Positions 1 to 8,977 are shown, numbered from the stretch's first letter. The stretch: DNA of 54,652 bases from CAYTAP01 sp964435775 (GCA_964435775.1 CAYTAP010000006.1:1-54652); one strand, 5' to 3'. Numbers and translations are program-made. Notes: generated by a model not told the origin, from the sequence alone.

Positions 1-1
1 G

Positions 2-415
2 GGCGTGAAGTTCACCCATGAAAACCTGATGGATTATCGCCAGTGTGTTGCGCTCGCGGATGGGAAGTTCGATGTCCTTTTCGGGCGCGATGAGATTTTG
101 CTCACCGGCCTGGCGCTGGGGGCGAAGGGGGCCGTGGGGAGCACCTACAACTACGCCGCGCCAATTTACAACAAATTGATCGGTTGCTTCGAGGCCGGCG
201 ACCTGGCCGGCGCGCAAGCGGAGCAAACCAAGGCGATTGAGATGATTGCGGTGATGCTCGCCGGCGGGGGCATGGCGGCGAACAAGGCGATGATGAAAAT
301 GGTTGGCGTTGATTGTGGTCCTGTGCGTTCGCCGCTTGGCAACATCACCGACGCGCGGGAGCGCCAACTCCGCGACGCGCTTGAAGGGATCGGTTTTTTT
401 GATCGCCTGGGTTGA
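2..415 (+). CDS. Dihydrodipicolinate synthase / N-acetylneuraminate lyase family protein, 3' part
   Basis: This is the C-terminal ~137 residues of a TIM-barrel class I aldolase of the DapA/NanA family; the start and the Schiff-base lysine lie upstream of the window. The visible part begins KFTHENLMDY and carries FGRDEILLTGLALGAKGAVGS, which resembles the late barrel strands of N-acetylneuraminate lyases, followed by a helical C-terminus. Family members cleave or form a C-C bond with pyruvate. NanA-type lyase is slightly favoured over DapA because of the GAKGAVGSTYNYAAP loop, but the substrate cannot be set from this fragment. The reading frame is open to the left edge, so the gene is truncated by the window and not broken. 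Confidence 0.85.
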   Translation, partial: GVKFTHENLMDYRQCVALADGKFDVLFGRDEILLTGLALGAKGAVGSTYNYAAPIYNKLIGCFEAGDLAGAQAEQTKAIEMIAVMLAGGGMAANKAMMKMVGVDCGPVRSPLGNITDARERQLRDALEGIGFFDRLG

Positions 416-542
416 TGGCCCCGGCGTTTCGGACGCCCGTTGTCCCCAAAGGTCGCCCGGAAAGGCCGCTAATCTTCCGGGATCATTGCGCCGATGAAGG
501 ATGATGCGTCTTGACCGGCGGCCATCCATTTAGAGGCGTTTC

Positions 543-1280
543 ATGCCCACCATCACCCTTTCACCCAAGAAGGTTCTCAAGATACTCGTGGGTTTGTCGC
601 TGGCATTCGTGGCGATCAACCTGTGCCGGATGCCGTGGCACCATGTATTTGGAGAGCGGCTGCAACACATCTGGATGCGCTTCAACGTTGACTTTGAAGA
701 CTCGATTCCCACCTGGTTTTCAACCATGGTGCTCATGGCGGGGGCCGTGGCCTTGGCGTTCATCGCCGTGGAAAAACGCAAGTTGCGCGACCGTTTTGCC
801 CGCCATTGGGTCGGGTTGGCGGTGATCTTCATGTTCCTTTCCATGGATGAAATAGCCGGATTGCATGAGATGCTGGGCGCCCGGATGAAGGAAATGAATC
901 TGAATGGCCCGCTGTTTTTCGCGTGGGTCATCCCGGTGGGGGCGCTTGTGCTCATTTTCATCATCACCTATCTCCGGTTTCTGTTTTCCCTGTCGAAGAC
1001 ATTTTGCATCCTGTTCGTGGTCTCCGGCGCGGTGTATGTCTTTGGCGCTCTGGTCATGGAGACGGTCGGCGGGCAGATCAATAAGGCGTATGGGGATGGC
1101 GTCCTGTACATGCTTGCGGTGACGGCCGAGGAGGGGTGTGAAATGCTCGGCGCCTCGCTTTTTGTCTATACGCAGCTTCGATACCTGCAAGCCATGGCGG
1201 GGCAGTGCGTGCTCCGGCTGGTTGACCCGGAGGCTGTGCGCAACGAATTACCGCCCTCGCCGTCGGCCGCCCCGCATTGA
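543..1280 (+). CDS. Multi-pass membrane protein of unknown function
   Basis: A 245-residue protein with about five or six hydrophobic segments: near residues 10-30, 58-78, 92-108, 120-146, 152-172 and 180-205. Two acidic motifs stand out, SMDEIAGLHE in one membrane segment and AEEGCEMLG in another. Pairs of acidic and His residues buried like this suggest a metal site or catalytic site in the membrane, but I do not recognise the family. The tail is short, proline-rich and polar. The ATG lies a few bases after a weak GAGGC. nuoN follows 118 bases later on the same strand. No function is assigned. Confidence 0.75.
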   Translation: MPTITLSPKKVLKILVGLSLAFVAINLCRMPWHHVFGERLQHIWMRFNVDFEDSIPTWFSTMVLMAGAVALAFIAVEKRKLRDRFARHWVGLAVIFMFLSMDEIAGLHEMLGARMKEMNLNGPLFFAWVIPVGALVLIFIITYLRFLFSLSKTFCILFVVSGAVYVFGALVMETVGGQINKAYGDGVLYMLAVTAEEGCEMLGASLFVYTQLRYLQAMAGQCVLRLVDPEAVRNELPPSPSAAPH

Positions 1281-1398
1281 GGTGTGTGCCGCCACGCCTG
1301 ACGACCACTCGCCGAGCCATTGATCGCCACATCCGACGGGCATGTAGCCCCCGCGACTTGTCCGCCGGGGCTTTGGCCATTATCCTCACGCCACACAG

Positions 1399-3105
1399 AT
1401 GATGAACCCCTTTTTCCAAGTCCTTTGGCCGGAACTGGTCCTTGCCGCCGTTGCTTGCGCGCTGCTCCTCATGGGAACGAGCAACCGGCTGTCGATGCGC
1501 CGGGCGGCGCCGATCCTGGCATTTTCCACGCTGGTGTTTGTGTTTGTTTTTGAATTTCTCGCCGGGCCGCATGTGCTGTCGGTGGCGGGGGACAGTCTGC
1601 GCGGGTCGGCTTTTTCGCATTACATCAAGTTGCTGACCGCCGGGGCGGGGTCTCTGCTCGTGCTGGTCGCGTGGCCGAGCAATGAGGATGTGACGGGCAA
1701 TCCAGCGCTCAATTTCGGGCAGGGGTCCGGCGAGTTTTTCGCCTTCATGCTTTTCAGCCTTTGCGGCATTTGCCTGATCGCCGACGCCAACGACGTGATG
1801 CTTTTGTTCCTGGCGATCGAGCTGACGAGCATTCCGGGGTATGTGATGGTCGCCATTTCCCGTCCGTTGCCGGTGGCGCAGGAGGCGGGGGTGAAGTACT
1901 TTTTCCTGGGGGCGCTGGCGGCGGCGATCATGCTCTTCGGGTTCAGCTACCTGTATGGCACGACGGGCTTGTCCAACTTGAGCGACATCGGGGCGGCGTT
2001 CGCGCAGACGCTCAGTGAGTCCACGCGCGGCGGCGCGCAGGCCGGTGCGATTCCAACTCTCAATTCGTGGCAGATGCTCGCGGTGGTCACGTTGATCCTC
2101 GGCTTCGCGTTCAAGATGGCGGCGGTTCCGCTTCATTTTTACGCCGGCGATGTGTATGAAGGCGCCGCGACGCCGGTGACGGCGTTTCTGGCGTGGGTTC
2201 CGAAGACCGCGGGATTCGTGGCGCTGATCAAGATTTTGTATGTGGCCGGGGGCAATTCGTTTATGGTCCCCCTGCCGATTGCCAAGTTGCTGTGGGTGAT
2301 GGCGGTGTTCACGATGACGGTGGGGAACGTGATGGGGCTGGTGCAGAGCAACGTCAAGCGGGTGCTGGCGTACAGTTCGGTGGCGCACAGCGGCTACATG
2401 CTCGTGGGCATTGCGGCGCTGGCGGCGACGCGCTCGCCGGAGGTGGGGACCGAAGCCTTGCAGGGCGTGCTGTTTTACCTGGCGGCGTACGGGGTGATGA
2501 ACGTGGGGGCATTCGCGGTGCTGACGCTGCTTCATCCGCGGGAGCGGCGTGAGGCGACCAGCGCCGAGACGTACGATGATCTGGCCGGGCTGGGACGTCG
2601 GCATGTGGCGCTGGGCGTGTCCATGGCGATCATCTGCTTCAGCCTGACGGGGATTCCGCTGACGATCGGCTTTTTCGGCAAGGTCTATCTCGTGAAGCCG
2701 GCGCTGGCGGCGGCGGCGGATCCGGCGATCCATCAGCAGATGATCTGGCTGGCGGTGATCCTCATGGTGAACGCGGCGGCGTCGGCCGGTTACTATCTGC
2801 GGATTATCGGCGCGTTGTTCATCCGCAACGAACCGGTGACCCCCGGTAGCGGTGGCGAAGTCGCCAGCTCGCAAGGCCTCCACGGCGCGCATGGGACGAC
2901 GCCGCACGTTCCGGTGCTTGATCCCCGCAGCATGGCCGAGGGATATTTTTCCGCGCCGATTCTCGCGTGTGTCGTCCTGTCGGTGGTGGGAACGCTTTAC
3001 TTCGGCGTTTATCTCCCCGCGACGTCCGATCTGGCGGATGGCGCGACGCTGGCGACGCATCTCAATGCCCAGCCGGCCATCCTGTCCGAGGCCGCGCCGC
3101 GATGA
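1399..3105 (+). CDS. nuoN: NADH-quinone oxidoreductase subunit N
   Basis: A 568-residue antiporter-like membrane subunit of respiratory complex I, which couples quinone reduction to proton translocation. It has about 14 hydrophobic helices and conserved family stretches: LLFLAIELTSIPGYVMVA, the KYFFLGALAAAIMLFGFSYLYG block, FKMAAVPLHFYAGDVYEGA and VKRVLAYSSVAHSGYMLVG. The start is one of two adjacent ATGs with no strong ribosome site. No other complex I gene is adjacent, and nuoG lies 24 kb away on the other strand. A polar insertion near residues 482-500 is partly encoded by a palindrome at 2853-2866. The stop overlaps the next start as ATGA. Confidence 0.95.
   Translation: MMNPFFQVLWPELVLAAVACALLLMGTSNRLSMRRAAPILAFSTLVFVFVFEFLAGPHVLSVAGDSLRGSAFSHYIKLLTAGAGSLLVLVAWPSNEDVTGNPALNFGQGSGEFFAFMLFSLCGICLIADANDVMLLFLAIELTSIPGYVMVAISRPLPVAQEAGVKYFFLGALAAAIMLFGFSYLYGTTGLSNLSDIGAAFAQTLSESTRGGAQAGAIPTLNSWQMLAVVTLILGFAFKMAAVPLHFYAGDVYEGAATPVTAFLAWVPKTAGFVALIKILYVAGGNSFMVPLPIAKLLWVMAVFTMTVGNVMGLVQSNVKRVLAYSSVAHSGYMLVGIAALAATRSPEVGTEALQGVLFYLAAYGVMNVGAFAVLTLLHPRERREATSAETYDDLAGLGRRHVALGVSMAIICFSLTGIPLTIGFFGKVYLVKPALAAAADPAIHQQMIWLAVILMVNAAASAGYYLRIIGALFIRNEPVTPGSGGEVASSQGLHGAHGTTPHVPVLDPRSMAEGYFSAPILACVVLSVVGTLYFGVYLPATSDLADGATLATHLNAQPAILSEAAPR
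2853..2866. repeat. Palindrome inside nuoN
   Basis: TGGCGA-AG-TCGCCA, with a near-symmetric AGC/GCT extension outside it. It encodes part of the polar GSGGEVASSQG segment in a loop near the NuoN C-terminus, and the reading frame is kept. It may be the remnant of a palindromic repeat that inserted in frame; the short arms make this uncertain. Confidence 0.4.
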
Positions 3106-4517
3106 AAGCAATGACTGGCATGTGCCAATCGCCCGCCATCGCCTGCTGCTTGACCTTCCTGATCGCAGGTGGCGCTGCCGCAGCCGCGCCCTCATCCAAC
3201 GCCGATTCATCCGAGCCCACGCTTCGGGAGCTTCGTCAACAGATCGATGCCCTGCAAAAAAAAATTGATGCCCTCGAAGCCAAAGAGGCTTCGGGCACCG
3301 CGCATGGAGCGGCGTCAGAGTTTCGACCAGCGACGACGCAGGATGTTGATGGGGTGGTCCGCCGCGTGCTTGCCGACGCTGAAGCGCGCTCGCGGCCTCT
3401 GGCTGGCGTGACGCCGTTCACCGCCGGTTGGAGTGACGGCAAGTTCCTTCTTCGCAGCGAGGATGGAAGGTTTTCCCTCAACCCCAATATTTTTCTTCAG
3501 TTCAGATATGTCGCCACCCACCGCGAGGACGGGAAGAACGGCGGCTCGGATACACAGAGTGGCTTTGAGATGCGCCGCGCGAAGATTGGCTTCGCGGGGA
3601 ATGCCTTCGGAAAAGACCTGAGCTACAGCGTCATCCTGAGCGGAGATCGCAACGGCGGCACGGTGCGGTTGGATGAATGGTGGGCGCGATACAAGCTGGA
3701 TGCTGATTGGGCGATTCGCGGCGGGCAATTCAAGGACCCGGTCGCGCACGAACAGCTCGGCAGCGCCAAGTACACGCTGGCGGTGGATAAATCGCTGCTG
3801 GTCAACACGTTTCTTCCGGCCGAGGATTATGTGCAGGGGGTGAGCTTGCAATACGGCGGCGTCAACAACCCACTGGCGGCGGAGGTGGCGTTCACCGACG
3901 GATCGCCCTCGACGATCAACACGGATTTTCGGGATGATCCGAACCCGCCGGGCACGCCGCAGAGTCGCCCGGATTTTGGCGTCGCCGGTCGGGTGGAATA
4001 CAAAGTGTTCGGGCAGTGGAAAAACTACGCGAGCTTCACGTCGCTGGGGATGAAGGAAGATCTGCTTGTGGTGGGCGCGGGGGCTGATTTCAGCCAGGTC
4101 AGCGCACGGGATGTTTTTATCCACACGGTGGATGTCGCGTACAAGCTGGCGAACGGGCTTTCGTTTTATGGCGCGGTGATGGGGCGCGCCAGCGATGGCG
4201 GGTCGGGGTACGGCAACGATTATGACTGGGGCGGGCTGGCGCAGGCTGCGTACCTGATCGACGGGAAGCACCTGGAAGTCTTCGGGCGATATGATTACAT
4301 GGAGCTGGACAGCGGCTCGGTGTCGGCGGGCGCCCCGCGACGAGTCCATGAGTTGACGACGGGGTTGAACTATTACTTTGAAGGGCAGGCCGCCAAGTTC
4401 ACCATCGACCTGACGTATCTGCCCAACGGCGCGCCGTCCGACAACACCGGCACCGGCGTCTTAAAATCCGACAAGTCGGAGTTCATCGTCCGCGCCCAGT
4501 TTCAGTTGCTCATGTGA
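3102..4517 (+). CDS. Phosphate-selective porin O/P family outer membrane protein
   Basis: A 471-residue predicted beta-barrel porin of the OprO/OprP type. Residues 1-28 form a signal peptide ending in an alanine run, and residues 38-62 form a short coiled coil (LRELRQQIDALQKKIDALEAKE), as is common ahead of planctomycete porin domains. The barrel follows, with typical alternating strands and the family-like segments FSLNPNIFLQFRY, FEMRRAKIGFAGNAFG, and a GGQFKDP turn; it ends FIVRAQFQLLM with a near-terminal aromatic. The ATG overlaps the nuoN stop (ATGA), so it is probably translated with nuoN. An outer-membrane porin coupled to a complex I subunit is probably chance neighbourhood. Phosphate selectivity is a family name, not shown here. 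Confidence 0.85.
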   Translation: MKAMTGMCQSPAIACCLTFLIAGGAAAAAPSSNADSSEPTLRELRQQIDALQKKIDALEAKEASGTAHGAASEFRPATTQDVDGVVRRVLADAEARSRPLAGVTPFTAGWSDGKFLLRSEDGRFSLNPNIFLQFRYVATHREDGKNGGSDTQSGFEMRRAKIGFAGNAFGKDLSYSVILSGDRNGGTVRLDEWWARYKLDADWAIRGGQFKDPVAHEQLGSAKYTLAVDKSLLVNTFLPAEDYVQGVSLQYGGVNNPLAAEVAFTDGSPSTINTDFRDDPNPPGTPQSRPDFGVAGRVEYKVFGQWKNYASFTSLGMKEDLLVVGAGADFSQVSARDVFIHTVDVAYKLANGLSFYGAVMGRASDGGSGYGNDYDWGGLAQAAYLIDGKHLEVFGRYDYMELDSGSVSAGAPRRVHELTTGLNYYFEGQAAKFTIDLTYLPNGAPSDNTGTGVLKSDKSEFIVRAQFQLLM

Positions 4518-4548
4518 GCGGCGGGGCATCCACACGCTCGTACCCTGG

Positions 4549-5259
4549 GTGTTCGTGTCCAACCTCTGGAACCAAATCGCCGCCCGCGCAGGGGTTGAGC
4601 TGTCGCCGCAACAAATTGAGTTGCTCAGGCGCTATCTCGATCTGCTTGCCGACGCCAATTCGCGCATGAACCTGACGCGGCTCACCGACCGTGCCCAGGC
4701 GGAGTTGCAGCATGTGGCCGATGCGCTGACGCTGCTTCCGTTTCTTCCCCGTGATGCTCATTCGCTGGTGGAGGTTGGCTCGGGCGGCGGGTCGCCGGGG
4801 ATTCCGTTGGCGATCGCCCGGCCGGATGTGTTGGTGCTGCTCATCGAGGCGACGAAGAAAAAGGCCGCGTATCTGCAATCGACCGTCGCCGCGCTGGGGC
4901 TGTCGAATGTGACGGTCAGCGATCAGCGCGCCGAGGATGCCGGGCATGGCAAATATCGCGGAACGTTCGATGTCGCGGTGGCGCGGGCCGTCGGCGAACT
5001 GGTTTTCATCACCGAGTGGTGTCTGCCGCTGGTGAAGCGGGGGGGCAGGGTGTTGGCGATGAAAGGCCCGCGTGTTCGGGAGGAATTGCCCGCGGTGCTT
5101 GCGGCGCTCAAGCGTCTGGGCGGTTCGACGCCGGTCATCCATCCGGTCGATCTGCCCGGAACGGAAAACCACCTGATCGTGGAGATCGTCAAGACCGGCC
5201 AGACCGATTCACGCCTGCCGCGCCTGGCGTCCGTCGCCAGAGGCAAGCCGCTGGTGTGA
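4549..5259 (+). CDS. rsmG: 16S rRNA (guanine(527)-N(7))-methyltransferase
   Basis: A 236-residue cytoplasmic SAM-dependent methyltransferase that modifies G527 of 16S rRNA in the decoding-site region. The SAM-binding loop VGSGGGSPGIP is at residues 76-86. The N-terminal NLTRLTD, the VARAVGEL motif and the basic C-terminal RLASVARGKPL all match the RsmG (GidB) family, and the length is slightly above the usual 205-240. The start used is GTG at 4549; a second in-frame GTG lies two codons later. In many bacteria rsmG sits near gidA and parA/B; here it follows the porin by 31 bases. Confidence 0.95.
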   Translation: MFVSNLWNQIAARAGVELSPQQIELLRRYLDLLADANSRMNLTRLTDRAQAELQHVADALTLLPFLPRDAHSLVEVGSGGGSPGIPLAIARPDVLVLLIEATKKKAAYLQSTVAALGLSNVTVSDQRAEDAGHGKYRGTFDVAVARAVGELVFITEWCLPLVKRGGRVLAMKGPRVREELPAVLAALKRLGGSTPVIHPVDLPGTENHLIVEIVKTGQTDSRLPRLASVARGKPLV

Positions 5260-5285
5260 ACCAGGAGTAACGCGCATGGGGTTTT

Positions 5286-5391
5286 CTCCCTCCCCCGCGT
5301 ACGCGCGGGGGAGGGTCGGGGAGGGGGTTCCGCTCGATTCGTTGTGAAATGCCCCCTCCCCAGCCCTCCCCCGGAGTACCGGGAGAGGGGG
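5286..5391. repeat. Bipartite palindromic repeat, family R1, copy a
   Basis: Two C/G-rich hairpins: CCCTCCCCCGCGTACGCGCG... and the CCTCCCCCGGAGTACCGGG type. Each is joined to a GGGGAGGGGG or CCCCCTCCCC arm so that the whole unit is itself an inverted repeat around a short spacer that contains CTCGATTC. It lies between rsmG and the glycosyltransferase gene. Four other copies occur at 6737-6840, 14650-14751, 19617-19725 (inside a gene) and 33821-33926. Confidence 0.9.
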
Positions 5392-5485
5392 AAGAGATGA
5401 AGGTGTCGGTGGAAGCGCGTCATGCGTCATGCGTTGAGGCCGAGCCGTTTGGTTGTTCGCATCCTCTCTCGTATCGTTATTCCCC

Positions 5486-6664
5486 ATGCGGATCGTGCAC
5501 ATCATCACGCGCCTGATCGTCGGGGGGGCGCAGGAGAACACGCTTCTTTCCTGCAAGGGGCAGCACGATCTCGGGCACGACGTGGTGTTGATCACCGGGC
5601 CGAGCCTCGGTCCGGAGGGGACGCTGCTGGAGCGCGCCCGGTCCGAGGGATATCGCGTGGAAATCACTGATGCGATGCGCCGCTCCATCCTGCCGATGCG
5701 TGATTGGCTCACCTATCGCCATCTCGTGCGGCGATTGCGCGAATTGAAGCCGGACATCGTGCATACGCATTCGTCCAAGGCGGGGATCGTGGGGCGTTAT
5801 GCCGCGCACGCGGCCGGTGTGCCGGTGGTCATCCACACCATTCATGGGCTGGCGTTCACGGCGTCGCGTCGGCGAAGCGTCAATGCGATGTATAAGATGC
5901 TCGAGCGCCGGGCCGCGCGGCTGAGCACAAAAATCGTCTGCGTGGCCGATGCGATGCGGGAACAGTCGCTCGCCGCCCGAATCGGCAGGCCGGAGCAGTA
6001 TGTCACAATTCACAGCGGGATGGAGACCGATGCGTTCATTCATCCGCCCCGCTCGCGGCAGGAGGTTCGCGCGGCGCTTGGCTTGGCGGAGGAGGATGTC
6101 GCGGTGGGGACGATCGCGCGGCTGTTCGATCTCAAGGGGCATGATGACTTGCTTGATCTGGCGCCGACGATGTGCGGGCGATATCCCAAGCTGAAGTTTC
6201 TGTGGGTGGGGGACGGGTCGTTACGGGAGGGTTTTGAAGAGCGCATCGCCGAAATGGGATTGAGGGATCGATTTATTCTCACCGGATTGGTTTCGCCGCA
6301 GCGCGTGCCCGAACTGGCCGGGGCAATGGACATACTGGTGCATCCCTCGCGTCGGGAAGGGCTGGCGCGGGCGATCGTACAGGGGCAGCTTGCCGAAAAG
6401 CCGGTCATTGCCTATGACATTGACGGTAATCGCGAGGGGATGATCGACGGGGAAACGGGCTTTATGATTGCGCCGTTCGATCAATCACAACTTTCCGGGC
6501 GTCTGGCGATATTACTGGGAGACGCGGCGCTGCGCGAGCGGTTCGGCAAGGCCGGGCGTCGGTTTGCCCTGTCGCGCTTTGATGCGCGGCTCATGGTTCA
6601 ATCGCTGGATGAGTTGTATCGCCGGGAATTGCAACGAGTGGAGAGAGGTTCCATCAAAACATGA
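5486..6664 (+). CDS. Glycosyltransferase family 4 protein
   Basis: A 392-residue GT-B fold retaining glycosyltransferase, probably cytoplasmic and acting in cell-surface glycan or glycolipid assembly. The N-terminal GGAQENTL loop is at residues 13-20. A conserved HTHSSKAGIVGR (93-104) and HTIHG (117-121) define the acceptor domain. IARLFDLKGHDDLL (210-223) and HPSRREGLARAIVQ (286-299) define the nucleotide-sugar domain. The usual E-x7-E donor motif reads E291-x7-Q299, a variant seen in a subset of GT4 enzymes. The ATG at 5486 is preferred over an upstream one because MRIVHIITRLIVGGAQ is the typical start of the family. Donor and acceptor are unknown. Confidence 0.88.
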   Translation: MRIVHIITRLIVGGAQENTLLSCKGQHDLGHDVVLITGPSLGPEGTLLERARSEGYRVEITDAMRRSILPMRDWLTYRHLVRRLRELKPDIVHTHSSKAGIVGRYAAHAAGVPVVIHTIHGLAFTASRRRSVNAMYKMLERRAARLSTKIVCVADAMREQSLAARIGRPEQYVTIHSGMETDAFIHPPRSRQEVRAALGLAEEDVAVGTIARLFDLKGHDDLLDLAPTMCGRYPKLKFLWVGDGSLREGFEERIAEMGLRDRFILTGLVSPQRVPELAGAMDILVHPSRREGLARAIVQGQLAEKPVIAYDIDGNREGMIDGETGFMIAPFDQSQLSGRLAILLGDAALRERFGKAGRRFALSRFDARLMVQSLDELYRRELQRVERGSIKT

Positions 6665-6692
6665 AATGTGATTTGTTCAATCGCTCCGCCTC

Positions 6693-6896
6693 ACGCGACT
6701 ACCCGTTTTGAAAAGGAGGCGATTTTAATCGCAAATCTCCCTCCCCCGGTACTCCGGGGGAGGGCTGGGGAGGGGGCCTTGTGCCCATTTTGAGCGAAAA
6801 ACCCCCACCCTAACCCTCCCCCGGAGTACCGGGGGAGGGGATAAGAGGAGCTTTTTCCAATGAAAGTAACAGCTGATTCAAAACGGGTAGTCGCGT
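6693..6896. repeat. 204-bp block closed by 20-bp perfect inverted repeats
   Basis: The 20 bases at 6693-6712 (ACGCGACTACCCGTTTTGAA) recur as an exact reverse complement at 6877-6896. The block encloses R1 copy b (6737-6840), the ribosome site and the first 12 codons of the next gene; the right arm encodes residues around SKRVVA. A perfect 20-bp closing repeat suggests a mobile or invertible unit, or an exceptionally stable leader hairpin. Confidence 0.85.
6737..6840. repeat. Bipartite palindromic repeat, family R1, copy b
   Basis: Two hairpins of the CCTCCCCCGG...CCGGGGGAGG type, the first with core GGTACTCC and the second with GGAGTACC, joined by a spacer. It has the same architecture as copy a and sits in the leader of the gene that starts at 6860. 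Confidence 0.9.
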
Positions 6897-8977
6897 CCTC
6901 CGCCTTGATCGTCGCGCCGTTGCTCACATGGCTGGTGATGGGCTGTGTCGCGGCGGGCATGGCCGATGCCGCGCCTAAAAAGACCGCGTTGCCGGTCAAA
7001 GCCATCCTGGCGGATCGGCTGACGGGGCTTGAGAAGGAGGTCGCGGGGTTGGCGCTTCAGCGGCCGGAAGTGGCCGGCGGGCAACGCCCCTGGCTGGAGT
7101 TGCGGATTGACTTGCGGCTTTTCGAGCGTTGGTTTCTTGATCAGTGCATCCGGGCGCCCGACGACTCGGATCTTCAGAGTGACGCCTTCATCCGCGCCCA
7201 GCATCTCGCCGATGCGAGGGCGCTCTATGAAGAAACGATGACGCCGCAAGGGGGCGATGCGGCGACGTCGCAGGCCGCGCCGGCCGCCAATCCGCCGACG
7301 CCGGCGCAGATGCAGGCGATGCTCAAGCTGCACCAAATGACCTTCGACATGGCCGACGCCGGGGATGTCGCCGAGCTGGACAAGCTTTCCATCGCGATCG
7401 GCCAATCGCTGGCGCAAATCAGCGGCGTCGCCGACGGCGGCAAGACGTTGCCTCTCATGCGTCCCGCGCCCCTGGCGCCGATCGTGCAATCCGATGCGCC
7501 GGCGCATCCCACCATCGCACAGCTTCGCCAGACCGTGCTTTCCAATGCGGTCGCGGTCACGTTGCGTCGGCAGTTGCTGTCGCTGGCGGATCAGGCCGAC
7601 GCGCTGGCCGGTGACGCGAAGAACCGGCGGGAGTACGCGGAGCTCTATCGCGTGTTGAGTGAAGGCGTTGAACTGGCGCAGGGACTGGCGACCAACACCG
7701 GCGTGACGCCCGAGGCGCGCCAGCAAATCCAGGATCAGCTTGCCGAGGGCATCGCGCTGTTCGCCGATCCCCGCACGCGCTCGGCGGGGCAGGCGCGATT
7801 GAACGGGCTCAAGCAATACGCCTCCCTCGTCGGGCGCTATGGCAAACTTGATCTGCGCGCCGACGTCAAAACGCGCCTTGGTCCCGCCTACACTTACGCG
7901 CAGGCGCACCCCGACCAGGCGGGCAAGGTGTTGGGCGCCGTCGATCGTTTCGCCGCGCTGAGCACGCGCTATGATGGGCGCAAGCCTGCGAACGGCTCCG
8001 ATCCCGGCCGTCGTTTTGTGGAGGATCTGCGCCGTCAATTCGAGGATCATCGCGTTCAGTTTCTCGACAGTTGCGCCCAACTCTCCGGCGGCGGGATGCT
8101 CGCGGCGACGCCGGACGACCTGACCAAGGCGGTTGCCGAAATGAAGTACGAACTTGATCTGCTCGATGTGCTCGACCAACTGCCGGCGAGTCTGGACACG
8201 CTGGCCGCGTATAAGCCGCGTCCCACGGGCGCGATTGAGCGCCGCGTCGCCAAGGCGTCGACCACGGCCACCGCGATCGTCGATTCCCCCGAGCGCCGCC
8301 AGGCGTTTGGCGCGCTCAGAGAAATCGCGGCGCTGGGCGCGGCGGCGTCGGCGCTCGAGCGCCGCCCGGTCGCGAATGTACCCGGCGACATCGCCCAGGC
8401 ATACGCGATGAACTCGCTGACGGCGTTTGAGGCGCGGTGGAAGGCGCTCGTCAGCGAATCGGCGACGAAGCTCGCCGGCGGAGGGAATGCGCCCGGCGCG
8501 GTTCATCGGCTGGAGGTGGCCAGGCAGATGCTCGACGGACTCAATTCCGCGGTCATTCTCGAGCAGCAACTCCAGGAGACCGATGTCCTCATCCGCTGGG
8601 CGGATTGGACGACGCCGCAGGATCGGCTGCGGATGATCTTCATCCCGTGGCGCAATGCCCTGGCCAATGCCTTTGATGGCTTCAATCACGATCGAGCCGA
8701 GCCGGGCGATCAGTGGGTGGCCCTCGATAAGGCGAGTCGTCCACTGTTTGACCTGCTCGCCGAGGTGTCGCGCTACGCCAACCCGTGCCGCGATCTTCCT
8801 TCCGGTCTGGCCGGAGCGCTGGGGCGGCTGACGACGCCGCTGGCCCATCAGCCGTTTGCGGTCGAGCGCTATTCGGGGCTGGGGATCGAGCTGCTGATCG
8901 CCGCGCCCGTCCGCGATGTGGATGCGACGACCGCCGCCGTGCTGCGGCATCTGGCGGAGGCGCTATCGTCGAATTGA
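6860..8977 (+). CDS. Exported protein of unknown function
   Basis: A 705-residue protein that I cannot place in a family. Residues 1-36 look like an export signal: a basic start, a hydrophobic run, then LVMGC, which could be an atypical lipobox, followed by ADA for signal peptidase I. The rest is soluble, alanine-, leucine- and arginine-rich and strongly helical, with many DxLxxL and QxLxxL patterns, so repeated helical bundles or coiled-coil segments are likely. No catalytic motif is apparent. The ATG has an AGAGGAG site 11 bases upstream. The 5' end overlaps the right arm of a 20-bp inverted repeat. It stands alone between palindromic repeats. Confidence 0.75.
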   Translation: MKVTADSKRVVASSALIVAPLLTWLVMGCVAAGMADAAPKKTALPVKAILADRLTGLEKEVAGLALQRPEVAGGQRPWLELRIDLRLFERWFLDQCIRAPDDSDLQSDAFIRAQHLADARALYEETMTPQGGDAATSQAAPAANPPTPAQMQAMLKLHQMTFDMADAGDVAELDKLSIAIGQSLAQISGVADGGKTLPLMRPAPLAPIVQSDAPAHPTIAQLRQTVLSNAVAVTLRRQLLSLADQADALAGDAKNRREYAELYRVLSEGVELAQGLATNTGVTPEARQQIQDQLAEGIALFADPRTRSAGQARLNGLKQYASLVGRYGKLDLRADVKTRLGPAYTYAQAHPDQAGKVLGAVDRFAALSTRYDGRKPANGSDPGRRFVEDLRRQFEDHRVQFLDSCAQLSGGGMLAATPDDLTKAVAEMKYELDLLDVLDQLPASLDTLAAYKPRPTGAIERRVAKASTTATAIVDSPERRQAFGALREIAALGAAASALERRPVANVPGDIAQAYAMNSLTAFEARWKALVSESATKLAGGGNAPGAVHRLEVARQMLDGLNSAVILEQQLQETDVLIRWADWTTPQDRLRMIFIPWRNALANAFDGFNHDRAEPGDQWVALDKASRPLFDLLAEVSRYANPCRDLPSGLAGALGRLTTPLAHQPFAVERYSGLGIELLIAAPVRDVDATTAAVLRHLAEALSSN

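Noticed and set aside
1078..3210. A 710-residue open frame on the minus strand opposite nuoN
   Set aside because: The translation is Arg/His/Gln-rich with no motif and lies antisense to a clear nuoN; in GC-rich DNA such frames open by codon bias.
5286..5391. CRISPR repeats or an integron site in the R1 copies
   Set aside because: Copies are far apart, bipartite and palindromic, with no adjacent cas or integrase genes.
6878..8950. A 690-residue minus-strand frame opposite the exported protein
   Set aside because: Arg/Leu-rich low-information translation; the plus-strand frame has a ribosome site and export signal.
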